Assembly (NCBI GenBank): GCA_031270515.1
Contig: JAISXM010000108.1
Coordinates: 1 to 11,525, forward strand
Source: Holosporales bacterium
Lineage (GTDB): Bacteria > Pseudomonadota > Alphaproteobacteria > BNTO01
Reading direction: 5' to 3'
DNA: 11,525 bases
Made by a program: the position numbers and the translations under genes
The notes under the pieces: model-generated
The model's input: only the letters and a program-made list of their open reading frames with translations
Database searches by the model: none
What the model was told of the DNA's origin: nothing
In this document: positions 5,455 to 11,525 of the stretch, piece by piece
How the letters are laid out: each line of letters begins with the position of its first letter
Numbering within the stretch: position 1 is the first letter of the stretch

Positions 5455-5955
5455 ATGGCAGATATAAACGAAGCGTTAATGGTCATCGCCTTAGGGAACG
5501 TACTTGTATCGTCGTTCGTTGCGTTCGTGAGGACGAATAAATTGGTTGCTGTAGTCTGGATCTCTTTGCAATTACTTATATTGTTTGTTGCGTTTTATGC
5601 TTACTACGTAGTAATACTTTGGGGCCTGTTTATTGCGACGTGTGCTGCGCTCGTTCCAATTTGCACAACAAAAGACGAGGAAAAACTCCAAGACATACAA
5701 ATCCCCGAACGAAGAACGGTCGACAGAAAGCTCGTTTGCGCGGGCATTTGGGGCGGATGCTTATGTGGGGCGATGTCAGTTGTGTTTTGGAAAAGCTCGT
5801 TTATTGGCGCATTAATCAAGAAAAATACATTTTTTAGTACATCCTTATGCGCCGAAGATTATTGTGTGATTGCGCTGTTGTCGCTTGTTGTATTAGTGTC
5901 AATCGTGGGATGTATCAAGTTGTTGAAAAATCGACCGGATAATACTTATATTTAA
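5455..5955 (+). CDS. Small polytopic membrane protein of unknown function
   Basis: The 166-residue protein is mostly hydrophobic. Membrane segments are likely at residues 6-25, 29-50, 52-70, 92-112 and 137-157. A charged loop (KDEEKLQDIQIPERRTVDRK) separates the third and fourth, and the tail is basic (KLLKNRPDN). There are several cysteines, two of them in GGCLCG. Length and five-segment layout recall NuoJ of respiratory complex I, but NuoJ's conserved G..VYVGA..VLF.FV signature is not there, so I do not assign it. The ATG lies 12 bases after an AGGA contained in the duplicated end of the preceding gene, and the next gene follows closely. That spacing suggests co-transcription with its neighbours and perhaps a membrane partner role for one of them. 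Confidence 0.7.
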   Translation: MADINEALMVIALGNVLVSSFVAFVRTNKLVAVVWISLQLLILFVAFYAYYVVILWGLFIATCAALVPICTTKDEEKLQDIQIPERRTVDRKLVCAGIWGGCLCGAMSVVFWKSSFIGALIKKNTFFSTSLCAEDYCVIALLSLVVLVSIVGCIKLLKNRPDNTYI

Positions 5956-6127
5956 CGATAATAGCTGCCTTTATATGACAAACGATTTGGCTTTCGTTAT
6001 AATACAATGCCTATACGATAGTAACACTTTAAATTATTCTTCCAAATCTCCGCAAAAGAAGATGACAAATTCCCTTAATATGGAGTACACTAAGCTTGTA
6101 CGTTGGGCATACAAAATGGAGCACACC

Positions 6128-6232
6128 ATGAACAAGACAGCACACATAATGAATAAAAAAGAACACACCATGAATAAGACGGCACACATAATGAACAAAA
6201 ATACACGCACCATGAACAAAAATACAATATTT
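6128..6232 (+). repeat. 21-bp ATG-headed tandem repeats (42-bp higher-order unit)
   Basis: Five units start at 6128, 6149, 6170, 6191 and 6212. They encode MNKTAHI, MNKKEHT, MNKTAHI, MNKNTRT and MNKN(TIF). Alternate units match best, so the larger unit is EHTMNKTAHIMNK(K/N), 42 bases. Every unit carries a possible in-frame start codon just ahead of the signal peptide. Confidence 0.9.
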
Positions 6233-7645
6233 ATAATATTAGCAGCAGTTTCTTTGAGTTACGGAAGTAACATATGCCTAGCTGCGACAAGTCCCCTCAC
6301 AACACAACAGAGGAGCGAAACCTTCCGTTCTGTTGAGAAGTCCTTTGGAAAGCAGCTTGACGAAATAGGAGTGCATAATTCCGGCTGCATCTTTCAGTAC
6401 CATGGGGAAGGCGGAGATCCTCTGGTAGACCCAGCTGGATTGTTTCACTTGAGCGCTAGTTCAGTCATCAGCTCAAGCTTAGACGAAACGGTAAGGAAGG
6501 TCGCATTAGTGTGCGAAGTCGCTTCGTGGTACGCCACACTTTTGTTGTTCAAAGGAGTGCTGGAATACTATATGCTTCAGGGATTACTCGACTATGTGGT
6601 AATAATAAACAATTTAATTGCACAACAACTGAATAGGTCCACGTTTGTTAGTGTCAGCGAGGATGTAGCAGAAACAGCAACACGTAGGTACGGTGAGACA
6701 TTTGTATTGATGCAGCAATCTAGCTTGTCCATGCGCAATATACTGGATAACCCCGGAGACGTAGGAATAGGAATAGACGCAGGAACAGAAGCAGGAACAG
6801 AAGCAGGAACAGAAACAAGAACAAGAACAGGAACACCTTTTAAATTTAATGAGAACGTTAAAACCACACTTAATGATATTGCCGCAGTTGCATCTCTACT
6901 TAACAGTTTTCAACCTTATGACACCGCACAGAAGATACTAGAAAATATAGAGACAAAAGGCTCTCTGAACGATATCTACGACAGAGGAGATCGAAAAGAT
7001 TTGGAGACCTTTTTCTATCCGTACCCTCCAAATTTGCATATAGCAAAGATCATGGCAGACAACTATGTAAACCGAATGAATCAAGTTAATTTCCAGTTTA
7101 GCGAGTTCTTAACAAACCATCCGTCCACCCCCTTATTCCCAGTAGAAAGAGGTGCAGACGATGGTTTGTGTAAGAACTCATGCGCAACTAGAGCTCCGTG
7201 CAATCAATCCTTTGGAGATTGTCATAGAGCTGGTGTAATTCCGTCTCGGAGTTTTGTACTGGTATCGTGTGACGCAAGAACGCCCTACAAAATGTTCAAC
7301 TGGCCGCAAGTTTTTTTAGATGATTCAGTGAAGGGTGTACTAAACAATAACGCGCTTGATGTCAATTGGGCATGTCCAACAGCATTCGCTGGTAGAAATA
7401 ATGCTGTATTCGCGTTATTTTACTGCAATATTAAAATAGGTTCGTCTCTCCCATTGAATCAAATGCGAATACGCGACATTTACGTACAAAGTCCATATTT
7501 TCCATTTGTTGTCTTCGGGCAAACAATTAAAGGTTCGGGGAGCCATTTCCAATCATTAGCATTAACGAACGATAATAAGTGGCCAGTCCCAGAAAATGAG
7601 CATTGGATGAGACATCAATTGAGTCTTCTGCAGGCGGGGCACTAA
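6128..7645 (+). CDS. Signal-peptide protein with repeat-rich N-terminus and possible CVNH-like C-terminal module
   Basis: This is a long secreted protein I do not recognise by family. A signal peptide core (TIFIILAAVSLSYGSNICLAA) sits near residues 33-52 if translation starts at 6128, where GGAG lies six bases upstream. In-frame ATGs also occur at 6149, 6170, 6191 and 6212; the last gives a classic short signal peptide. The frame is open back to an ATG at 5975 lacking a ribosome binding site. The middle is helical and includes an AGTE repeat tract. In the C-terminal part, four cysteines at residues 365, 381, 416 and 433 are spaced 16, 35 and 17 apart, with VLVSC, LDDSV, NNALDVNW and ALFYC around them. 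This resembles the two-repeat cyanovirin-N homology (CVNH) lectin fold. The lectin idea is inference; secretion is well supported. It converges on mreD. Confidence 0.75.
   Translation: MNKTAHIMNKKEHTMNKTAHIMNKNTRTMNKNTIFIILAAVSLSYGSNICLAATSPLTTQQRSETFRSVEKSFGKQLDEIGVHNSGCIFQYHGEGGDPLVDPAGLFHLSASSVISSSLDETVRKVALVCEVASWYATLLLFKGVLEYYMLQGLLDYVVIINNLIAQQLNRSTFVSVSEDVAETATRRYGETFVLMQQSSLSMRNILDNPGDVGIGIDAGTEAGTEAGTETRTRTGTPFKFNENVKTTLNDIAAVASLLNSFQPYDTAQKILENIETKGSLNDIYDRGDRKDLETFFYPYPPNLHIAKIMADNYVNRMNQVNFQFSEFLTNHPSTPLFPVERGADDGLCKNSCATRAPCNQSFGDCHRAGVIPSRSFVLVSCDARTPYKMFNWPQVFLDDSVKGVLNNNALDVNWACPTAFAGRNNAVFALFYCNIKIGSSLPLNQMRIRDIYVQSPYFPFVVFGQTIKGSGSHFQSLALTNDNKWPVPENEHWMRHQLSLLQAGH
6779..6814 (+). 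repeat. Three perfect 12-bp repeats encoding AGTE
   Basis: GCAGGAACAGAA occurs three times in a row, encoding (AGTE)3, and is flanked by decayed hexamers (GGAATA before; ACAAGA and ACAGGA after) reaching 6836. The unit is a whole number of codons, so copy-number change would alter length without shifting frame. Confidence 0.9.
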
Positions 7646-7733
7646 ATGGCGAAGCTATAACTAAGGCAAAAAAACGTTACTGCCTAGTATAGCCTAAGCA
7701 CCACGAAACCCCGTCGACTCCTTATTCGCTTCA

Positions 7734-8234
7734 TTACGGATGCCCGGTATACGTCCGCATCCGTTTCATTGCCTGATTCGTCGCAAACAGGCTGGCCACA
7801 TATAGCGCCGTTGTCGCCAACGCATCCGCAACCTCCGCATGCTCGCACCGTATGCCACAAACCAGCTGCTCCAACCGCAACGCGGCGTAATACACAAGGT
7901 ACGTCGCAACAAACATCCCCAGGGAGGTTTTCCAACTTTTCACGTAGTTCCTGTATGCGGATATGAAAATGTACGCGCCCAAAAATAATGTGGAGTGGAA
8001 CCCCAAAGGAACACAATTCAGCTGGTCGGCTGCGAATCCCGCTAGGAAAATGCCAAAAACGCATGAGCGATCCACGCCAAAGATGACGATCAAATATATG
8101 ATAACGATGCACATGTGCGTACGAAACGCGCGGCATTGGTCGCCAACGATGACGTCAATAAATACGCCAACCAGCATGACGGCCAATGCAATGCACGTTT
8201 GAACTGCGATTTTACATAAGCGGTGGATATTCAT
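7734..8234 (-). CDS. mreD: MreD-like rod-shape-determining membrane protein
   Basis: MreD is an inner-membrane component of the MreBCD elongation complex that helps organise peptidoglycan synthesis along the cell wall. The 166-residue protein is of the usual length and has about five or six membrane segments. It contains the family's characteristic central phrase, here FAADQLNCVPLGFHSTLFLG, matching the D..x.PLG pattern between membrane helices. Similarity elsewhere is low, as is typical of this fast-evolving family. It lies 69 bases downstream of secA on the same strand and is probably read from the secA transcript. mreB and mreC, its usual neighbours, are not in the window, so the assignment rests on the protein alone. 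The start codon region is duplicated (see 8220-8261). Confidence 0.75.
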   Translation of the reverse strand: MNIHRLCKIAVQTCIALAVMLVGVFIDVIVGDQCRAFRTHMCIVIIYLIVIFGVDRSCVFGIFLAGFAADQLNCVPLGFHSTLFLGAYIFISAYRNYVKSWKTSLGMFVATYLVYYAALRLEQLVCGIRCEHAEVADALATTALYVASLFATNQAMKRMRTYTGHP

Positions 8235-8261
8235 TGTTACCCAGGCGGTGGATATTCATTG
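8220..8261 (-). repeat. 17-bp direct repeat duplicating the mreD start codon
   Basis: GCGGTGGATATTCATTG occurs at 8220-8236 and 8245-8261. On the minus strand each reads CA-ATG-AATATCCACCGC, the first codons of mreD (MNIHR). The offset is 25 bases, so the upstream ATG at 8259 is out of frame and opens a 15-codon peptide (MNIHRLGNNEYPPLM) that stops after entering mreD. Confidence 0.9.
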
Positions 8262-8303
8262 CTTACAAATTGATACTCCACCAAAGCCTCCTGCTGCCAC
8301 CGC

Positions 8304-11123
8304 CTACGAATCCGCCCCATGACAATACTTATACCGCTTCCCCGACCCGCACGGACAAGGCTCATTGCGCGACGGCTCCCTCTTCGCCAGAGGATCCTCC
8401 CCATACGGCGAGTCGCTCCCATACAAACCGCTCGCAAACGGATCGCGCCCAAAAAAGTCGGGATCGCGCTCTGGGGCGTTCTGCCCTAACCTTGCAAAAG
8501 GATCGTCACGCTTCAAAGGGGTATCCTCGTCCCCGTCGTCAAAATCGTCGTCCCCAGCGTTTATCAGCTGGTCCATAAAATGTTCCCCCGACGGCGCCAA
8601 CGATTCAAACATCCGCAGCAAGTGGTTCATATCATCCACCGAAAACTCAAGATGCGACAATTTACTTATCGTCTGGACTCGTATTCCCTGCATCATTTCG
8701 GTGAACATATTAAACGACTCTCGCTTATATTCATTCAGAGGATTGCTCTGAGCATATGCCCTCAGCCCGATCCCCTGGCGCAAGTAATCCAACGCAAGGA
8801 GATGGTCCTTCCAGTGTTGATCCAAATTGCGCAACAAATAGCTGCGCTCCGACGACTTAAGCATCACTTCGGGAACATTCGCCTCTTGCGCTTCGATTTG
8901 CGCGTCGACCAGGTTTTCGATTGCGACCCGCGCGTCGGTTGTGGTCATAGATTGGCGCTGCATCCACTCATCCACGGGAAGCACTATGTTAAACACGTCC
9001 GCAAAATCACGGGCAATGCGCTCAAGATCCCAATCCTCCGGAACGGTGTCCGCAGGAAAAGATTCCGTAATCATTCTCTCTAACGTTTCGTCGCGAATGG
9101 ACTCAATCAAGTCCGACACCTCGTCCGCCTGCATTATATCAAGCCGCTGGCCATATATAACCTTGCGCTGGTCATTCATTACATCATCATATTTCAGCAA
9201 ATGCTTACGAATTTCAAAGTTATGAGCCTCAACTTTCTTTTGCACTCGCTCTATAGATTTGCTGATCCACTTATGGGAAATCACTTCATCTTCTTTCATT
9301 CCCGCGCGTCGCATCATCGCATCCATCCGCCCAGATCCAAAAATGCGCATAAGGTCATCTTCCAACGAGATGAAGAACTTCGACCCCCCGGGGTCTCCTT
9401 GACGCCCAGAGCGGCCGCGCAGCTGGTTATCGATGCGTCGGCTTTCGTGGCGCTCCGTCCCAATGACAAACAGCCCCCCTGCCGCACGCACGGCCTCTTG
9501 CTCTTCGGCGACTTCGGCTTTGATTCGGTCTATGAGTTCTTGCTTTCCGGGCCCCTCAGGAACTCCGGCCAGCTCTATTTGAACGCGAGCTTCCCAGTTG
9601 CCGCCCAGCTTAATGTCCGTTCCGCGCCCCGCCATGTTTGTTGCGATGGTGATGGCCCCAAGCCGCCCCGCATTCGCGATGATAAGCGCCTCTCGGTCGT
9701 GATGCCTGGCGTTCAATATCGCGTGAGGAATTTTCTCGTGGTTCAATATAGCGGAACAAAGCTCCGACTTTTCAATGCTAGTCGTCCCAATTAACACGGG
9801 CTGTTTTCGTTGCTGACATTCCCGCACCAAGCGCACAACAGCGTCATATTTATTTGCGGCCTTTAAATACACTTCATCATCATGGTCTATCCTTATTACT
9901 GGGCGATTCGTCGGAATTTCGACAGCTTTAAGTTTGTAAACTTCTTCAAACTCCGCCTCTTCTGTGACAATTGTTCCACCCATACCGCTTAACTTTGGAT
10001 AGAGGCGGAAGAAATTCTGGTACGTAATCGACGCCAGCGTCTGATTTTCGCGTTGTATGGTTACGTGCTCCTTGGCCTCTAAAGCTTGGTGCAATCCCTC
10101 GGAATAACGGCGCCCTTCCATTGTGCGTCCCGTAAATTCATCGACAATTATAACTTCGTCATCTCTTACTATATAATCAACATCTCGTGCGAAAAGCTTG
10201 TGGGCGCGCAGCGATGCGTTAACGTGATGCACTACCGTCACATTTTGCGAATCGTACAACCTGGAGCCGTTTAATATCCCAGCATGTTGCAGAGCCTGCT
10301 CTACGCGCTCGACTCCGGACTCGGTGAGGATCACGGTGCGCTGCTTTTCGTCTTTTTCAAAATCTTCAGGTAAAAGCGTAGGGATAACCACGTCCACTTG
10401 TTGGTACAATAAGGACGAGTCCTCGGCGGGCCCCGATATAATCAGCGGAGTCCGGGCCTCGTCTATGAGGATGCTGTCCACTTCGTCAACAATTGCATAA
10501 TTAAACGGGCGCATAACCAGTTCGTTTACACTAAACTTCATATTGTCGCGCAAATAATCAAAGCCAAACTCATGGTTCGTCCCGTAAGTGATGTCCGCAT
10601 TATAAGCAGCCTTTCGCTGTTCGTCGCTTAAGCCATGCAAGATGCATCCGTAAGTCAGCCCCAGGAACTCGTAGATTTGCCCCATCCAGACTGCGTCGCG
10701 CTGAGCTAGGTAATCATTCACCGTGACGACGTGGACACCTTTCCCCGTCAGAGCATTCAGGTAGACAGGGAGCGTTGCGACCAGAGTTTTTCCTTCTCCA
10801 GTTTTCATTTCTGCCAACATACCGTTATGCAGAGCTATGCCCCCCATAATCTGGACGTCATAATGACGCTGGCCAAGGACGCGCTTTGCCCCTTCTCGCA
10901 TGACTGCGAACGCCTCGGGCAGGATTTTATCCAAACTTTCTCCGTTGGCAACGCGCTCCTTAAAAATCGAAGATTGGCGTCGAAGGTCGTTGTCTGATAA
11001 GTTAACGGCCCAGTTTTCTTTCGCATTTACTTTGCTCACTATGCGGGCAAATTGCTTTACATATCTATCATTTGCGGAGCCAATTATGAGCTTGGCCATT
11101 TTCTTTAGCATGCTTATATACAT
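8304..11123 (-). CDS. secA: SecA, ATPase of the Sec protein-export pathway
   Basis: SecA is the motor that pushes unfolded preproteins through SecYEG. The sequence is complete at up to 939 residues, slightly longer than the roughly 900 usual for the family. Seen in order: Walker A in MKTGEGKTLVATLP (about 106-119), the preprotein-crosslinking entry FDYLRDNM, Walker B DEVDSILIDEARTPL (about 213-227), GMGGT, MAGRGTDIKLGGN, and RGRSGRQGDPG in the second nucleotide-binding lobe. After the helical scaffold comes an acidic, low-complexity linker (DDDFDDGDED), then the zinc-binding tail CPCGSGKRYKYCHG. Starts at 11123, 11111 (MLKKMAKLIIGSANDR, closest to other SecA proteins) and 11099 are all possible; the true one is probably 11111. 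mreD follows downstream on the same strand. Confidence 0.97.
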   Translation of the reverse strand: MYISMLKKMAKLIIGSANDRYVKQFARIVSKVNAKENWAVNLSDNDLRRQSSIFKERVANGESLDKILPEAFAVMREGAKRVLGQRHYDVQIMGGIALHNGMLAEMKTGEGKTLVATLPVYLNALTGKGVHVVTVNDYLAQRDAVWMGQIYEFLGLTYGCILHGLSDEQRKAAYNADITYGTNHEFGFDYLRDNMKFSVNELVMRPFNYAIVDEVDSILIDEARTPLIISGPAEDSSLLYQQVDVVIPTLLPEDFEKDEKQRTVILTESGVERVEQALQHAGILNGSRLYDSQNVTVVHHVNASLRAHKLFARDVDYIVRDDEVIIVDEFTGRTMEGRRYSEGLHQALEAKEHVTIQRENQTLASITYQNFFRLYPKLSGMGGTIVTEEAEFEEVYKLKAVEIPTNRPVIRIDHDDEVYLKAANKYDAVVRLVRECQQRKQPVLIGTTSIEKSELCSAILNHEKIPHAILNARHHDREALIIANAGRLGAITIATNMAGRGTDIKLGGNWEARVQIELAGVPEGPGKQELIDRIKAEVAEEQEAVRAAGGLFVIGTERHESRRIDNQLRGRSGRQGDPGGSKFFISLEDDLMRIFGSGRMDAMMRRAGMKEDEVISHKWISKSIERVQKKVEAHNFEIRKHLLKYDDVMNDQRKVIYGQRLDIMQADEVSDLIESIRDETLERMITESFPADTVPEDWDLERIARDFADVFNIVLPVDEWMQRQSMTTTDARVAIENLVDAQIEAQEANVPEVMLKSSERSYLLRNLDQHWKDHLLALDYLRQGIGLRAYAQSNPLNEYKRESFNMFTEMMQGIRVQTISKLSHLEFSVDDMNHLLRMFESLAPSGEHFMDQLINAGDDDFDDGDEDTPLKRDDPFARLGQNAPERDPDFFGRDPFASGLYGSDSPYGEDPLAKREPSRNEPCPCGSGKRYKYCHGADS

Positions 11124-11159
11124 TTAGTTATACTTGCGTCCTAAGTCAGCATAGCACAG

Positions 11160-11165
11160 ATTATA
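11160..11165 (-). promoter_or_regulatory. Candidate -10 hexamer for secA
   Basis: TATAAT on the minus strand lies 36 bases before the outermost secA start codon. No good TTGACA-like hexamer is seen 16-18 bases upstream, so this is tentative. Confidence 0.3.
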
Positions 11166-11196
11166 ATATGTTCGCATCTGTGTATTGCGTCCCACA

Positions 11197-11443
11197 CACG
11201 GGCGTCCTCACGAAAAATTTTTAATAAGAACCCTTTGTTTCTAGTTCTTTGAGAATCGTACACTTTTTAACCATAGTAAAAAATAGCCACTAACCCGGGT
11301 TCCCAGAACAAACAAGCTGAAACTCGTTATCATGCAAGACCTGGATGAGGAGAAAAAAATCAAATTGTTTTTATGTGGAGGTATCGTGTATAATTAACAG
11401 TAGTGATATGACAGTTTTTTGGGATGTGCGATGTCTTCGTTGT
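11197..11443. repeat. Right arm of the long inverted repeat (Rpn promoter region)
   Basis: This is the inverted counterpart of 1-246. The promoter and the first four Rpn codons are conserved. One frame through the arm reads (H)EKFLIRTLCF, then a stop, then FFENRTLFN; the left arm reads tryptophan in place of the stop. Most base differences between arms would change amino acids, so this shared frame is not a conserved protein. Confidence 0.9.
11365..11394 (+). promoter_or_regulatory. Putative sigma-70 promoter of the right Rpn gene
   Basis: TTGTTT (11365-11370), 18 bases, TATAAT (11389-11394), about 36 bases before the ATG at 11431. The hexamers are unchanged in the left arm. No strong ribosome binding site is visible (GGGATG just upstream of the start). 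Confidence 0.6.
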
Positions 11444-11525
11444 TAAGCCCGCAAATCGACTTTGTTTTTAAGAATATCTTTGGTGTGGAAGGCAAAGAGC
11501 CACTATTAATCTCGTTTTTGAACTC
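11431..11525 (+). CDS. Rpn family PD-(D/E)XK recombination-promoting nuclease / putative transposase (N-terminus only)
   Basis: The window contains the first 31 codons. They read MSSLLSPQIDFVFKNIFGVE and continue GKEPLLISFLN, matching the N-terminal signature of the Rpn/PDDEXK_2 family (pattern of a P..D.VFK.IFG....LI.FLN kind). These proteins carry a PD-(D/E)XK nuclease domain, are widely annotated as transposases, and in Escherichia coli promote RecA-independent recombination. The catalytic residues lie beyond the window. The frame is not interrupted here. The gene's promoter and start are duplicated in inverted orientation at the left edge, showing that this family is multicopy in the genome. 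Confidence 0.8.
   Translation, partial: MSSLLSPQIDFVFKNIFGVEGKEPLLISFLN

Larger units (their letters stand above)
11124..11430. other. Divergent intergenic region between secA and the right Rpn gene
   Basis: No gene is seen. The secA side holds a TATAAT on the minus strand at 11160-11165, with only a weak -35 candidate. From 11197 onward the region is the right arm of the inverted repeat, ending in the Rpn promoter and start codon. Confidence 0.6.

Noticed and set aside
5455..5955. NuoJ (complex I subunit)
   Set aside because: Length and five membrane segments fit, but the conserved VYVGA..VLF.FV signature is absent and no other nuo gene is nearby.
7646..7733. Terminator between the converging genes
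   Set aside because: A seven-A run (T on the minus strand) is present, but the nearby GGCA/TGCC and CTAAGGC/GCCTAG pairings are short or mismatched, so no credible stem precedes it.
7684..8136. Minus-strand 150-residue frame overlapping mreD
   Set aside because: It is the other frame of the same strand. mreD has membrane segments and a family motif; this frame has neither.

Overview
The window looks like chromosomal DNA from an alphaproteobacterium with a host-associated or intracellular lifestyle, in the manner of Rickettsiales or Holosporales. This is an inference. It rests on alphaproteobacterial-style TolQ/TolR and SecA sequences, moderate-to-low G+C, long intergenic spacers full of small palindromic repeats, Rpn-family nuclease/transposase genes in more than one copy, and several secreted or repeat-type proteins of a kind often used at the host interface. 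No rRNA, tRNA or CRISPR array was recognised.

Layout. Positions 1-246 and 11197-11443 are inverted copies (about 93% identical by eye) of the promoter and 5' end of an Rpn-family gene. Both genes read outward, off the two window edges. Inside these arms lie conserved housekeeping genes: tolQ-tolR (620-1837, plus strand) on the left, and secA-mreD (11123 down to 7734, minus strand) on the right. Between them is an accessory block, all on the plus strand: a secreted BspA-type leucine-rich-repeat protein (2516-3592), a MORN_2-repeat protein with a long disordered N-terminal half (4151-5398), a small polytopic membrane protein (5455-5955), and a signal-peptide protein (6128-7645) whose C-terminal cysteine spacing resembles a cyanovirin-N homology (CVNH) module. 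The last three are closely spaced and may be co-transcribed. They converge on mreD.

The spacers 1838-2515 and 3593-4150 carry most of the unusual structure. They hold a 36-bp, 12-codon palindromic unit (three tandem copies in one spacer, one opposite-strand copy in the other), a 90-bp element with 17-bp terminal inverted repeats, and a diverged copy of the Rpn promoter region with no Rpn gene attached. The accessory genes show signs of recent slippage or duplication with a recurring 42-bp period: 14-residue repeats in the MORN_2 protein, a reiterated GQKVK-stop at its end, and ATG-containing 21/42-bp repeats at the start of the 6128 gene. A separate 25-bp duplication covers the mreD start codon.

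How the genes work together. TolQ and TolR form the inner-membrane proton-driven motor of the Tol-Pal envelope system, but tolA, tolB and pal are not in the window. SecA drives export of proteins with signal peptides, which would include the LRR and CVNH-like candidates. MreD belongs to the cell-wall elongation complex. The accessory proteins are best read as a candidate host- or surface-interaction cluster inserted between conserved envelope genes; this reading is inference.
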